Positions 25,132 through 33,726 of a stretch of DNA of 64,000 nucleotides are shown here, piece by piece. The stretch's first letter is position 1, and each line of letters begins with the position of its first letter. A program made the position numbers and the translations under genes. The notes below the pieces were generated by a model. It was not told where the DNA came from. It did not search any database and worked only from the letters and a program-made list of their open reading frames with translations. The stretch is from contig CAZDWS010000002.1 in the NCBI GenBank assembly GCA_964509295.1, positions 186,001 to 250,000 of the forward strand, given 5' to 3'. Origin of the DNA: JBGSQR01 sp964509295 (GTDB lineage Bacteria > Desulfobacterota > Desulfuromonadia > Geobacterales > Pseudopelobacteraceae).

Positions 25132-25596
25132 TTAGGTTAATTTGGAGTCTTCGATCTCTTCAATAGTTGCCGGTCTGATTGACTCGACGGTGCAGGAAAA
25201 AACCAGGGCGGTACCGGCCAGAGGATGGTTGCCATCCAGAACAGCCTGTCCGTCGGCGATTTCCGTTACGGTGTAGAATACGGAACTGCCGGTTTCCTCT
25301 TCGGTTTCACCTTCGATCATCATACCGACTTCCAGCGGTTGTGGCAGATTTTCCACAGGTTCCAGATGTACCAGCTCAATGTTGTATTCACCAAAAGCCT
25401 CGTCCGGCTGCAGCTTGACCGTCACTTTGTCACCGACTGATTTGCCGTTCAGCGCCAGTTCTATGGGCAGAAAAATCCCGTCATAACCTCCATGCAGATA
25501 GACAATCGGATTGTCGCCGTTATCGAGCAGGACTCCATCCGGGTCGTGCAGTTTATAGCTGAGTGTTACTATACTGTTGTTACGGATCTGATTCAT
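25132..25596 (-). CDS. SlyD-like FKBP-type peptidyl-prolyl isomerase
   Basis: The 154-residue cytoplasmic protein has a split FKBP domain (SYKLHDPDGVLLDNGD, GIFLPIELALNGKSVGDKVT, GNHPLAGTALVFSCTVESIR). An inserted IF/chaperone domain (about 70-130) includes PDEAFGEYN and the acidic loop IEGETEEETGS. This is the SlyD/FkpB layout without the histidine-rich metal tail. Start ATG 25596 follows CAGGAG; an upstream in-frame ATG at 25626 would place the RBS within the coding region. Confidence 0.9.
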   Translation of the reverse strand: MNQIRNNSIVTLSYKLHDPDGVLLDNGDNPIVYLHGGYDGIFLPIELALNGKSVGDKVTVKLQPDEAFGEYNIELVHLEPVENLPQPLEVGMMIEGETEEETGSSVFYTVTEIADGQAVLDGNHPLAGTALVFSCTVESIRPATIEEIEDSKLT

Positions 25597-25785
25597 AAAT
25601 ACTCCTGACTGATTGTAATATCGCATTCACGATACAATACGGACGTAGTATCAGGCAAGCGGGATTTGCTAAGCCTGTGGTGTTATCTTATTAAATTAGC
25701 TTTAAATATATTAATGGAATATGGTATTCAGGATTGCGACGGAGCTTTTAAATACTATGAACATCGACTCCAGGAGAACTTTTCG

Positions 25786-28140
25786 ATGATATTGAGACAG
25801 TTTTTAGCAGTAATGATTGTAGTACTGATTACGGGATGTGCTGTCAAGGCACTACCTCCCGTCGTTTTCAATCCGCCGAACCGCATGATTGATTACCAGA
25901 AAGAAGTTAAACCTGTTCTGGATAAACGCTGCGTGGTCTGTCATTCCTGTTACAATTCTCCCTGCCAGCTCAAGATGGATTCCTTTGAAGGGTTGGATCG
26001 GGGCGCTTCCAAAAAGGCGGTCTATAATGCCTACCGTCTTCGTACCATGGACCCGACCAGACTGTTTACCGATGCCCAGACCACCGAGGAGTGGCGCAAC
26101 AAGGACTTTTTCAGTGTTACCAATAGTTCTGTTTCCAACAACCTGAATGATTCCATATTAATGCAGCTGATTTACCATAAAGTCAAAAATCCAAAGAGCA
26201 CGGGTGAATACCGACCGGAAACAGATGACCTGACCTGTTCGGAAAATGGCAAAGAAGTTGCCGGCTATCTGGAAAAGCATCCAAATCGCGGCATGCCCTA
26301 TGGCTTTCCACCTTTGAAGCAGGAAGAGTTTGATCTGATTGCCGGATGGCTGGTTCAGGGGGCTAGGGGGCCGGACCCGGCAACACAGCAGGCCCTGATC
26401 TCTCCGAAAACTGCCGATGCCGCTGCCATAAAACAGTGGGAGGATTTCTTTAATCAGCCGGACGCAAAGCATGGCATGACAGCACGCTATATCTATGAAC
26501 ACCTGTTTCTGGCTCATATCAAGTTCGGCACAAATACCAATGAATTTTATGAACTGGTGCGCTCTAAATCGGCACCGGGCAAACCGATTGAACTGATTGC
26601 CACTGTCCGACCCTATGATGACCCGGAGGTTGAGCAGGTCTATTACCGTTTCAGGAAAATTCATTCCACTATTGTCTTCAAAACCCACATGGTATTTGAG
26701 CTGGATGATGCCAGGATGAAACGCTTTTATGAGCTTTTCATTGAACCTGAATGGCTGCATAAGCCACACATGGTTGGGTATGGCCATGATTTGCGGTCAA
26801 ATCCGTTTGTGGCCTTTGAACAGATTCCGACCCGCTCCCGATATCAGTTTCTGCTGGATCATTCCCACTATATTCTGATGACCTTCATCCATGGCCCGGT
26901 GTGCAAGGGGCAGATTGCTCTGAATGTGATTGACGACCAATTCTGGGTCATGTTTATGGACCCGAATCACGATCTGAGCGTCAGGTATCCGGGCTTTTTG
27001 AAGCTGCACTATAACAGTCTGCGCATGCCGATTGAGAACGGTAGTGACCCGGATCTGTTCTCTGTCCTGACAAACAAATACAGAAAGGCGGAGATTGAAT
27101 TCTACAAGGTTCGTCAGGACTATTATGCCTCCCATAACTTTAACGGACTCGGTTATGATTCTATCTGGAAGGGCAACAGCCCGTCAGATGCGCCGATTAT
27201 GACAATCTACCGTCATTTTGATAGTGCTTCCGTGCATAAAGGTGTGCTGGGAAATGTGCCCAAGACCATGTGGGTTTTTGATTATCCGTTGTTTGAAAGG
27301 ATTTACTATTCTCTGGTGGCCGGGTTTGACGTCTATGGTACTGCGGCACACCAGCTGGCAATTCGACTGTACATGGATGGTCTGCGTATTGAGGGGGAGA
27401 GTTATTTTATGAATTATATGCCCCAGGCGCAGCGTAATGATATTATGCAGTCCTGGAACATCGGCATGGACCTTAAAAATCTTAACTACTACCAATCGGC
27501 AATGCCTTCCGGTGTGACTTTCAGCACCGCTGATCCAAAACGGGAATTTGTAGAAAATGTTGTAAACAAGCATATTCTTCCGGAAACCAGAATCGCTTTT
27601 GACAAGATCAACTATAAGCCCGCAGGTATGGTGTATCCGCCTATTCCGGCAAAATATGAGACTGAGGCGGACTATATGCAGGCCATCCGTGCCGTTTCAA
27701 AACCGGGTACGCCATTTTTTGCACTTGTTAATGATCAGTATGCCAATCTTGTTTTTGTCAGGGTGCGTCGTGATGCCAAAAAAGATATCGTGTTTACGAT
27801 TGTAATTAATCGCTGGCACGATAATGTGGCTTTCTTGCTGGGCGAAGAGAAAAGGATGAATAATACCAAGGACAGTGCGGATTTTATCAGAGGTTTTGTC
27901 GGTGCCTATCCGAACTATTTCTTTGATCTGCACATGAAGGATGCTCCGGATTTCATAGACCTGCTGGCAAATTTCACAAGAACTAAAAAGGATTTTGACC
28001 GGTTGGCAAAGTACGGTGTCAACAGGGCTGACGACAAGATCTGGGATACCTATGACTGGTTTCAGCAGCGTTTTCTGGAGGATGAACCGGTATATGGCGG
28101 GCTGTTTGACCTGAACAGGTATTATCATAAGGCGGAGTAG
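25786..28140 (+). CDS. cti: Cis-trans fatty acid isomerase (Cti family), haem lipoprotein
   Basis: Cti proteins convert cis to trans unsaturated acyl chains in membrane phospholipids, stiffening the membrane under solvent or heat stress; they are periplasmic and carry a c-type haem. The 784-residue protein has a lipobox (LITGC, Cys18), haem motif CVVCH at 49-53 and two further cysteines at 55 and 60. The long conserved body includes KHPNRGMPYGFPPL, LFLAHIKFG, HGPVCKGQIALNVIDDQFWV and DGLRIEGESYFMNYMP. ATG 25786 follows CAGGAGA; an in-frame start at 25666 lies upstream of it and is unlikely. Single-gene unit with its own terminator. Confidence 0.93.
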   Translation: MILRQFLAVMIVVLITGCAVKALPPVVFNPPNRMIDYQKEVKPVLDKRCVVCHSCYNSPCQLKMDSFEGLDRGASKKAVYNAYRLRTMDPTRLFTDAQTTEEWRNKDFFSVTNSSVSNNLNDSILMQLIYHKVKNPKSTGEYRPETDDLTCSENGKEVAGYLEKHPNRGMPYGFPPLKQEEFDLIAGWLVQGARGPDPATQQALISPKTADAAAIKQWEDFFNQPDAKHGMTARYIYEHLFLAHIKFGTNTNEFYELVRSKSAPGKPIELIATVRPYDDPEVEQVYYRFRKIHSTIVFKTHMVFELDDARMKRFYELFIEPEWLHKPHMVGYGHDLRSNPFVAFEQIPTRSRYQFLLDHSHYILMTFIHGPVCKGQIALNVIDDQFWVMFMDPNHDLSVRYPGFLKLHYNSLRMPIENGSDPDLFSVLTNKYRKAEIEFYKVRQDYYASHNFNGLGYDSIWKGNSPSDAPIMTIYRHFDSASVHKGVLGNVPKTMWVFDYPLFERIYYSLVAGFDVYGTAAHQLAIRLYMDGLRIEGESYFMNYMPQAQRNDIMQSWNIGMDLKNLNYYQSAMPSGVTFSTADPKREFVENVVNKHILPETRIAFDKINYKPAGMVYPPIPAKYETEADYMQAIRAVSKPGTPFFALVNDQYANLVFVRVRRDAKKDIVFTIVINRWHDNVAFLLGEEKRMNNTKDSADFIRGFVGAYPNYFFDLHMKDAPDFIDLLANFTRTKKDFDRLAKYGVNRADDKIWDTYDWFQQRFLEDEPVYGGLFDLNRYYHKAE

Positions 28141-28170
28141 GGTAGGCGATCGCATTTGATACGGTTCAGA

Positions 28171-28208
28171 AAGAGGCTTACAGAATTATACTGTGAGCCT
28201 CTTTTTTT
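28171..28208 (+). terminator. Intrinsic terminator after cti
   Basis: A 13-bp stem (AAGAGGCTTACAG / CTGTGAGCCTCTT, one wobble pair) with a 7-nt loop is followed by TTTTT. Confidence 0.85.
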
Positions 28209-28244
28209 ATGAAATGTTGCAGTATAATTGCCAAATTGAAATAC

Positions 28245-28258
28245 TTGACATTGGTCAT
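28245..28258. promoter_or_regulatory. HcpR/Dnr-like site upstream of the YgbA_NO-ferredoxin pair
   Basis: TTGACATTGGTCAT differs at two positions from TTGACC-N2-GGTCAA, the consensus described for HcpR, a CRP/FNR-family regulator of nitrosative stress genes in delta-proteobacteria. It lies 35 bp upstream of the YgbA_NO-family gene. That match of site and gene class is suggestive, not proof. Confidence 0.4.
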
Positions 28259-28292
28259 GTAAATAGTTTCGCACAAGGGGCATTATTCAAAC

Positions 28293-28637
28293 ATGGAAAC
28301 GCTAACAAAGCAGCAGCAGAAAGATGTCAAGGTGATCGGCAGGTTTATTGAGATCTACTGCACGGGCAAGCATGATTCTGTTCAACGGGCAGCTTTTCAA
28401 TTGCCGGAAAACCTGGGCAGTTTTAACCTCTGTTCCAATTGCGCTGAGTTTGCAGAGTACGCGATTACCAGGCGGTTGAAGTGTCCACTTGAACCGCATA
28501 AGCCGGTCTGCAAACATTGCAAAACTCATTGTTACACTACTGAACAACGAAAACGGATGCAGGAGATTATGGCTTACTCGGGCAGAAAGCTGATTATGAA
28601 GGGACGGCTGGATTATCTCTGGCACTATTATTTTTAA
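28293..28637 (+). CDS. YgbA_NO family protein (nitrous oxide-stimulated promoter family)
   Basis: The 114-residue protein has a C-terminal cysteine cluster (CSNCAEFAEYAITRRLKCP, PVCKHCKTHCYTTEQRKRMQ) and the closing MAYSGRKLIMKGRLDYLWHY, all typical of the E. coli YgbA family. These genes are induced by nitric oxide in enterobacteria, and the cysteines probably bind a metal or Fe-S cluster. RBS AAGGGG precedes the ATG. A ferredoxin-type gene follows 42 bp downstream, with an HcpR-like site upstream. The pair may respond to NO, which is inferred. Confidence 0.85.
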   Translation: METLTKQQQKDVKVIGRFIEIYCTGKHDSVQRAAFQLPENLGSFNLCSNCAEFAEYAITRRLKCPLEPHKPVCKHCKTHCYTTEQRKRMQEIMAYSGRKLIMKGRLDYLWHYYF

Positions 28638-28679
28638 GACCACTAACCATAAATTAATTACAAAAAAGGGAGAAATTAA

Positions 28680-29438
28680 ATGCTTAGAAAAATTGTAAAA
28701 ATCGATGCTGATAAATGTAACGGCTGCGGCCAGTGTGTACCATCCTGTGCTGAAGGCGCTATTGCCATAGTTGACGGAAAGGCCGTTCTTTCCGCAGATA
28801 TGCTGTGCGACGGGCTTGGTGCATGTCTTGGCGACTGTCCGTTGGATGCCATATCAATTGAAGAGCGTGATACGGATGCCTTTGATGAGGCGGCTGTCGA
28901 GAAACATCTGGTTGAACTGGGCCGGCCTGCTCTGCATCACGCTCCCGCTGCCCCGCAGGCAGCACCGGCTCATGGCCATGGTCATGGCGGCGGTTGCCCC
29001 GGTTCTCGCGCCATGAGTTTTGCCGCTCCCCAGGCAGCATCTTCAGCAGCAGAACCGACCGGCAGTCGCCAGAGTCAACTGGGTCAGTGGCCGGTTCAGC
29101 TGCACCTGGTTTCCACAACCGCACCATATTTCCAGGGTGCTGATTTGCTGATCACCGCTGACTGTGTGCCGATTGCCTATGCCGGATATCATGAAGATTT
29201 CCTGAAAGGTAAAGCGGTTGTCATGGGCTGTCCCAAGCTGGATGATAATCAGTTTTATACCCAGAAATTGACCGAGCTGTTGACCAAGTCTGACGTCAAA
29301 AGCGTAACAGTACTGAGAATGGAAGTGCCGTGCTGCGGCGGGATCGCCATGGCTGCCCGTCAGGCCGTTGCTGCCTGTGGTAAGGAAATACCGTACAAGG
29401 AAGTTACTATCGGGATTAAGGGTGAGATAAAAGGATAA
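28680..29438 (+). CDS. Ferredoxin-type 4Fe-4S protein
   Basis: The 252-residue protein has an N-terminal 4Fe-4S domain with CNGCGQCVPSCAEGAI and an atypical second set CDGLGACLGDCPLDAI. A flexible Ala/Pro/His linker (HHAPAAPQAAPAHGHGHGGG) follows. The C-terminal domain (about 130-252) has DCVPIAYAGYHEDFLKGK, VMGCPKLDD and MEVPCCGGIAMAARQAV, so more cysteines that could hold a metal. Proteins of this build occur near hybrid-cluster protein genes in anaerobes. It is downstream of the YgbA_NO gene and ends at a terminator. The partner enzyme is not in the window. Confidence 0.85.
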   Translation: MLRKIVKIDADKCNGCGQCVPSCAEGAIAIVDGKAVLSADMLCDGLGACLGDCPLDAISIEERDTDAFDEAAVEKHLVELGRPALHHAPAAPQAAPAHGHGHGGGCPGSRAMSFAAPQAASSAAEPTGSRQSQLGQWPVQLHLVSTTAPYFQGADLLITADCVPIAYAGYHEDFLKGKAVVMGCPKLDDNQFYTQKLTELLTKSDVKSVTVLRMEVPCCGGIAMAARQAVAACGKEIPYKEVTIGIKGEIKG

Positions 29439-29461
29439 TTTCAACCATTGATTATTGCTGA

Positions 29462-29495
29462 CAGCCCTTCAGGATATTTCTGAAGGGCTGTTTTT
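29462..29495 (+). terminator. Intrinsic terminator
   Basis: A perfect 11-bp stem (CAGCCCTTCAG / CTGAAGGGCTG) with a 7-nt loop is followed by five T. Confidence 0.9.
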
Positions 29496-29563
29496 ATTTG
29501 CAAAATCACTGAAACCTGTTATCAACAAGACAACACTTATCCTGTCAAAGGCGACCATGCCAT

Positions 29564-30769
29564 ATGGACCCTGTCAAAAACACCCCACCTAAATCAACTA
29601 AATGGAAGGTGCTTTCAGCCGCCTCGCTGGCCCACGCCACCCATGACGGCTTTACTGATATGCTATATGTGTTTTTTCCTGTCTGGCAGGCGCAATTGGC
29701 ACTCAGCTTTGCACAGGTAGGTCTTCTCAAGACAGTTTTTTCCGGTGCTTTGGCACTTTTTCAAATACCGTCCGGTATACTTTCGGAGCGTGTCGGCGAG
29801 CGTAATCTGTTGCTGGTTGGTACCGTTTTGACAAGTCTGGCTGTACTTTTTTACGGTTGGGCCGGCTCGCCGGTTATACTATGCTTATTGCTGTTTTGCG
29901 GCGGCCTTGGGGCCAGTGTGCAGCACCCCATATCCTCTTCGGTTGTCTTGAATGCCTACCGTGGCGGAGAGTTGCGTGCATCACTCAGTACGTTTAATTT
30001 TTCAGGTGATATCGGCAAGCTGATTGTACCTGCTTTGGCGGCATTTCTGATCAGCCGGTATGCACTGTCGACCTCAAGCTTTTTGCTCTCTCTGGTCGGT
30101 TTTGCCTCGACTGTTATAATTTTTTATGCGTTGAAGGGGGTTACGCAAGATAGTCGAAGTACTACAGTTGATGACTGTTCGAGTGCAGATATTTCAGAGC
30201 CCGGTTTTAAGGGTATTTTTAATTCAAGTTTTATTTCATTGTCGATTATTGCACTTATTGATAGCTCTACACGAACTGTTTTTCTCACATTTTTCCCTTT
30301 TCTGCTGCAGGGAAAGGGGGCGGGCATCGCAACGATAGGGTTGGCCCTGTCACTGGTTTTTGCCGGCGGTGCTATTGGTAAATATGTGTGCGGAGTTCTG
30401 GCTACGCGCGTCGGGATATTGAGGTCAGTTTGTCTGACGGAGTTGATTACGGCTATTTGCATTGCCAGTGTGATTGTGCTGCCGCTTAATGCTTCTCTGC
30501 TGCTGGCCCCGTTCTTGGGGATAGCGCTGAACGGAACCTCTTCAGTTCTTTGTGGCAGTGTTTCCGAGCTTGTTCCGGAAGGATATTCAAAGCGGGCTTT
30601 TTCTGTTTACTACACCGTTGCAATCGGCTCCGGTGCCATTGCGCCGACCATCTTCGGCGTCCTGGGCGATCTGGCCGGGGTTAAGTATGCAACTGCTTTT
30701 GTGGCGCTGTTTGTTCTGCTGGCCATTCCGCTGACCATGCCCTTAAGGGGAAAACTGGGCACACAATAA
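29564..30769 (+). CDS. MFS transporter (fosmidomycin-resistance-like)
   Basis: An inner-membrane protein of 401 residues with about 12 hydrophobic helices. Features are SLAHATHDGFTDMLYVFFPV near the N-terminus, IPSGILSERVGERNLL in the helix 2-3 loop and SVQHPISSSVVLNAY. This pattern is typical of the Fsr/fosmidomycin-resistance branch of the major facilitator superfamily. A hydrophilic central loop (about 187-220) separates the two halves. The substrate is unknown. It appears to be a single-gene unit. Confidence 0.88.
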   Translation: MDPVKNTPPKSTKWKVLSAASLAHATHDGFTDMLYVFFPVWQAQLALSFAQVGLLKTVFSGALALFQIPSGILSERVGERNLLLVGTVLTSLAVLFYGWAGSPVILCLLLFCGGLGASVQHPISSSVVLNAYRGGELRASLSTFNFSGDIGKLIVPALAAFLISRYALSTSSFLLSLVGFASTVIIFYALKGVTQDSRSTTVDDCSSADISEPGFKGIFNSSFISLSIIALIDSSTRTVFLTFFPFLLQGKGAGIATIGLALSLVFAGGAIGKYVCGVLATRVGILRSVCLTELITAICIASVIVLPLNASLLLAPFLGIALNGTSSVLCGSVSELVPEGYSKRAFSVYYTVAIGSGAIAPTIFGVLGDLAGVKYATAFVALFVLLAIPLTMPLRGKLGTQ

Positions 30770-30827
30770 TGTGTAACTAGCTAAAATGATAATATTCTTA
30801 CCCTATTTGGATTGACAAGGAGAGTTT

Positions 30828-31163
30828 ATGAAGAAAACTGTTGTCAAGATGGTGCTGGCACTAGCCCTGTGCCTTTCATCTACCCCGGTATTTGCAGTTA
30901 ATGATTCCGTATCTGGCGGGCAGAGCGGCGTAGATGAAGCTCAACTGCAGAAACTGCAAAGCAAGATGTTGAGTGACCCCCAGACCGTAGCAATGATAAC
31001 GGCACTGCAGAATGATCCGGAGCTGATGGCGCTTATGGGTGATCCCGCTTTTTTGCAGGCGGTCAGTAACCGGGATATCAACAGGCTTACCAGTGACCCC
31101 CGTTTTGTCAAACTGCTGAATAATCCGGCGATCAGGGATATTCTTAAACGGGTAGAACAATAA
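30828..31163 (+). CDS. Small exported protein with DP-type helical repeats
   Basis: The 111-residue protein has a signal peptide (ending PVFAVND). The rest is short helices separated by Asn/Asp-Pro turns (SDPQTVAMITALQNDPELMA, GDPAFLQAV, TSDPRFVKLLNNPAIRDILK), like the STI1/DP motif of Hsp70/90 co-chaperones. RBS AAGGAGA precedes the ATG. It is common in this lineage, but the function is unknown; a binding module for hydrophobic peptides is a guess. Confidence 0.7.
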   Translation: MKKTVVKMVLALALCLSSTPVFAVNDSVSGGQSGVDEAQLQKLQSKMLSDPQTVAMITALQNDPELMALMGDPAFLQAVSNRDINRLTSDPRFVKLLNNPAIRDILKRVEQ

Positions 31164-31216
31164 ACAGATCAAAAACCCTGTTTTCAATTTTGCTAAAACC
31201 TGCTATCAAAATAGAC

Positions 31217-31735
31217 ATGAAAACTTCCATAATTGAAATCATTAAGACAGATATTACCACCATAGCTGTGGATGCAATTGTCAACGCTGCCAGAAACTCA
31301 CTGCTGGGTGGAGGCGGTGTGGATGGCGCGATCCATTGGGCCGCCGGTCCGGAACTTCTGGCTGAATGTCGCACCCTCAACGGTTGTGATACCGGTGATG
31401 CCAAAATCACCAAGGCCTACAGGCTTCCGGCAAAACATATCATCCACACAGTCGGACCGGTCTGGCAGGATGGGACCCGTGGTGAAACCGAACTGTTGCG
31501 TTCCTGCTATATCAACACATTCCGTCTGGCCCGCCAGTACAACCTGAAAAGCATCGCCCTGCCTGCCATCAGCTGCGGTGCCTACGGTTTTCCGCTGTTG
31601 AAGGCGACCCGCATTGCCATGTCAGTGGCCCGTGATCAGGCCTCCACCGGTGACCTGGACCGTATTATCTTTGTGCCTTACAATGATGAAGCGTTGAAAG
31701 TGTATCAAGAGGTAGCTTTGGAGATGGGTTTGTAA
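31217..31735 (+). CDS. Macrodomain O-acetyl-ADP-ribose deacetylase-like protein
   Basis: The 172-residue single macrodomain has the expected blocks VDAIVNAARNSLLGGGGVDG, AIHWAAGPELLAECR, KAYRLPAKHIIHTVGP, IALPAISCGAYGFP and VPYNDEALKVYQ. The Asn-Ala-Ala-Arg and Gly-rich loop match the MacroD/YmdB class, which removes ADP-ribose from protein or acetyl-ADP-ribose. ATG 31217 is preferred; the longer frame starts at a TTG at 31190 without RBS. The ribosome site is weak even for 31217. Confidence 0.92.
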   Translation: MKTSIIEIIKTDITTIAVDAIVNAARNSLLGGGGVDGAIHWAAGPELLAECRTLNGCDTGDAKITKAYRLPAKHIIHTVGPVWQDGTRGETELLRSCYINTFRLARQYNLKSIALPAISCGAYGFPLLKATRIAMSVARDQASTGDLDRIIFVPYNDEALKVYQEVALEMGL

Positions 31736-31770
31736 TTTTGAATAAACACTGGATAAAAGGGAGTCATTAA

Positions 31771-32910
31771 ATGACAAGAAATATTGCAAGGCTGGGTTGT
31801 CTGATCATTATGCTCTGTTCGGTCGTTTCCTGCGTGGTGGTGCCGCATCGTCCGGTTGAATCGCCACGACCGGTTGAAGTCGATCCGGTGGGTCAGTGCA
31901 TTCAGGATAATAACAGAAACCGCGACGATGTCTGGCAGCTTTTTCAGCGGGCCAGCTCGGAAGGCAGGATCTCTCCTGATGAATCCAGACAGTTTCAGGA
32001 TATGGAGGGACGACTTAATGCTTTCTCAAACCGTCTTTCAGCAAATGGCCTGACCCTGTACGAATGTCAGCGTATCACCCGTGAAATAACAAATGAACGC
32101 GCTAATGTACAGCGTATGGCTGCCAGCCCGGTTTATAACCCGCAACTTGTGCGTTGTATTCAGGACAACCGTAGGGATCACGAAGAAGTCTGGCAGCTCT
32201 TTAAACGGGCCAACTCGGCAGGCCGGATTTCTTCCGCCGAAGCCCGCCAGTTTCAGGCTATGGAAGGGCGTCTGAATGCCATAAGGAACAATCTGTCCAG
32301 AGATGGATTGAACCTGTCCGAATGCCAGCGCATTAACAGCGAGATAGCCAATGAACGGGTCAATGTGCAGCGCATGATGCACCGCCCCGGTCCAGACCCG
32401 CAGCTGATGCAGTGCATCAAGGATAACCGCAGGGATCACGAAGAGGTCTGGCAGCTCTTTAAACGGGCCAACTCGGCAGGCCGGATTTCTTCCGCCGAAG
32501 CCCGCCAGTTTCAGGCTATGGAAGGGCGTCTGAATGCCATAAGGAACAATCTGTCCAGAGATGGATTGAACCTGTCCGAATGCCAGCGCATTAACAGCGA
32601 GATAGCCAATGAACGGGTCAATGTGCAGCGCATGATGCACCGCCCCGGTCCAGACCCGCAGCTGATGCAGTGCATCAAGGACAACCGCAGGGATCACGAA
32701 GAGGTCTGGCAGCTCTTTAAGAAGGCCAACTCGGCAGGCCGGATCTCCCATGGTGAAGCCCGTCAGTTCAAGGATATGGAGGTTCGTCTGAATGCCATCA
32801 AAAACAACCTGTCCAGAAACGGTCTGACCATGCCTGAATGCCAGCGCATTGGTCAGGAAATCGATAAAGAACGTAAGATCGTGAAACGAATGACGGATAG
32901 GCCACACTAA
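31771..32910 (+). CDS. Lipoprotein made of four tandem 86-residue repeats
   Basis: The 379-residue protein has a lipobox (VVSC, Cys about 21) and a short Pro-rich linker. Four repeats follow, each beginning with C(I)(Q/K)DN and containing VWQLF-(K/Q)-(R/K)-A and ECQRI, with exactly two cysteines per unit. Each unit is charged and probably a three-helix bundle. Units 2 and 3 are identical in DNA over about 225 bp, so they arose by recent duplication. RBS AAAGGGAG precedes the ATG. Function unknown; anchoring on the outer membrane is inferred from the lipobox. Confidence 0.75.
   Translation: MTRNIARLGCLIIMLCSVVSCVVVPHRPVESPRPVEVDPVGQCIQDNNRNRDDVWQLFQRASSEGRISPDESRQFQDMEGRLNAFSNRLSANGLTLYECQRITREITNERANVQRMAASPVYNPQLVRCIQDNRRDHEEVWQLFKRANSAGRISSAEARQFQAMEGRLNAIRNNLSRDGLNLSECQRINSEIANERVNVQRMMHRPGPDPQLMQCIKDNRRDHEEVWQLFKRANSAGRISSAEARQFQAMEGRLNAIRNNLSRDGLNLSECQRINSEIANERVNVQRMMHRPGPDPQLMQCIKDNRRDHEEVWQLFKKANSAGRISHGEARQFKDMEVRLNAIKNNLSRNGLTMPECQRIGQEIDKERKIVKRMTDRPH
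31897..32910 (+). repeat. In-gene tandem repeat, 258-bp unit, four copies
   Basis: Units start at 31897, 32155, 32413 and 32671. Copy 1 is diverged, copies 2 and 3 are identical at DNA level for most of their length, and copy 4 diverges again in its second half. The period keeps the reading frame. The following 315-bp gap (32911-33225) holds no gene, terminator or clear promoter that I can see. Confidence 0.9.
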
Positions 32911-33225
32911 GTATTTTTATCTGGGTCAAGGCAGGACTGTTTTGCTTGTTATGCAGGCAGAACGCCTGTCTTGATCCTTTGAATTATCCCGCCGGTTTTT
33001 TCTTCAATTCAGCCATTTACGTCGTGAAATCTCTTTGCAGCTCATAGTCAGCATTAATAAAAAAATTTACATGTTTATGTTAAAAAATGCTATATGAGTG
33101 CAGAAACCAATCGGGTAGTTCTAGGTGTTGTGCCACCTGTTCACTTATACATCTTTTTGAGTGATGCAATTATGACATCCTGAGATACCGGTTATTCCGG
33201 ACTTTCCAATCAAGAATAAGGCAAC

Positions 33226-33618
33226 ATGATGAAAAGTGAAGAATTAGATAAAGAGGTAGTTAGAGAAGAGGCGGATCATTTTGTCACCGTTGGTATCTAC
33301 GGCACCCCTTACGAAGCTGGGCTGGCAAAGAGTGAGTTGGAATCCTATGATATCCCTGCATTTGTTGCTGACGAATTCACTATTGGTGTCAACAGCCTTT
33401 ATTCCAATGCTCTTGGTGGTATCAAAGTGAATGTTCCCGTAAGCCGTGTCGAGGATGCGTGCAGGATTTTGAGACAGGAACTGCTGCCGCAGGAAGAGGA
33501 GATAATGCGTGATATTGCATCATCTACTCCTTCATTTCCCAAGTCTCTGGCATGGTTGTATCTTTTGATGGGTGCGTCTGGGCTGATTATTCTCATAATG
33601 CAATTGATTCAAGAGTAA
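33226..33618 (+). CDS. DUF2007-domain protein with C-terminal membrane helix
   Basis: The 130-residue protein has a DUF2007 (putative signal-transducing protein) domain at about 20-85: VGIYGTPYEAGLAKSELESY, DIPAFVADEFTIGVNSLYSN, GGIKVNVPVSRVEDACRILR. A single C-terminal hydrophobic helix (about 105-126) would anchor it in the membrane. DUF2007 is related to the PII-like fold, and its ligand is unknown. The start could be either of two adjacent ATGs. Confidence 0.85.
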   Translation: MMKSEELDKEVVREEADHFVTVGIYGTPYEAGLAKSELESYDIPAFVADEFTIGVNSLYSNALGGIKVNVPVSRVEDACRILRQELLPQEEEIMRDIASSTPSFPKSLAWLYLLMGASGLIILIMQLIQE

Positions 33619-33726
33619 TCAAAATTTGTCCCGAAGCAAAATAGGTAGCCCCTTATACGGAACAAGTCCAATATCAAAGTCTAACCCCAAATAAAACCAC
33701 ATAAAAGTTGTCACAATGAGTAAAAA

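Noticed and set aside
32038..32907. A 289-codon minus-strand frame opposite the repeat lipoprotein
   Set aside because: Its apparent repeats only mirror the 258-bp tandem repeat. The plus-strand frame has a lipobox and RBS and keeps the cysteine pattern.
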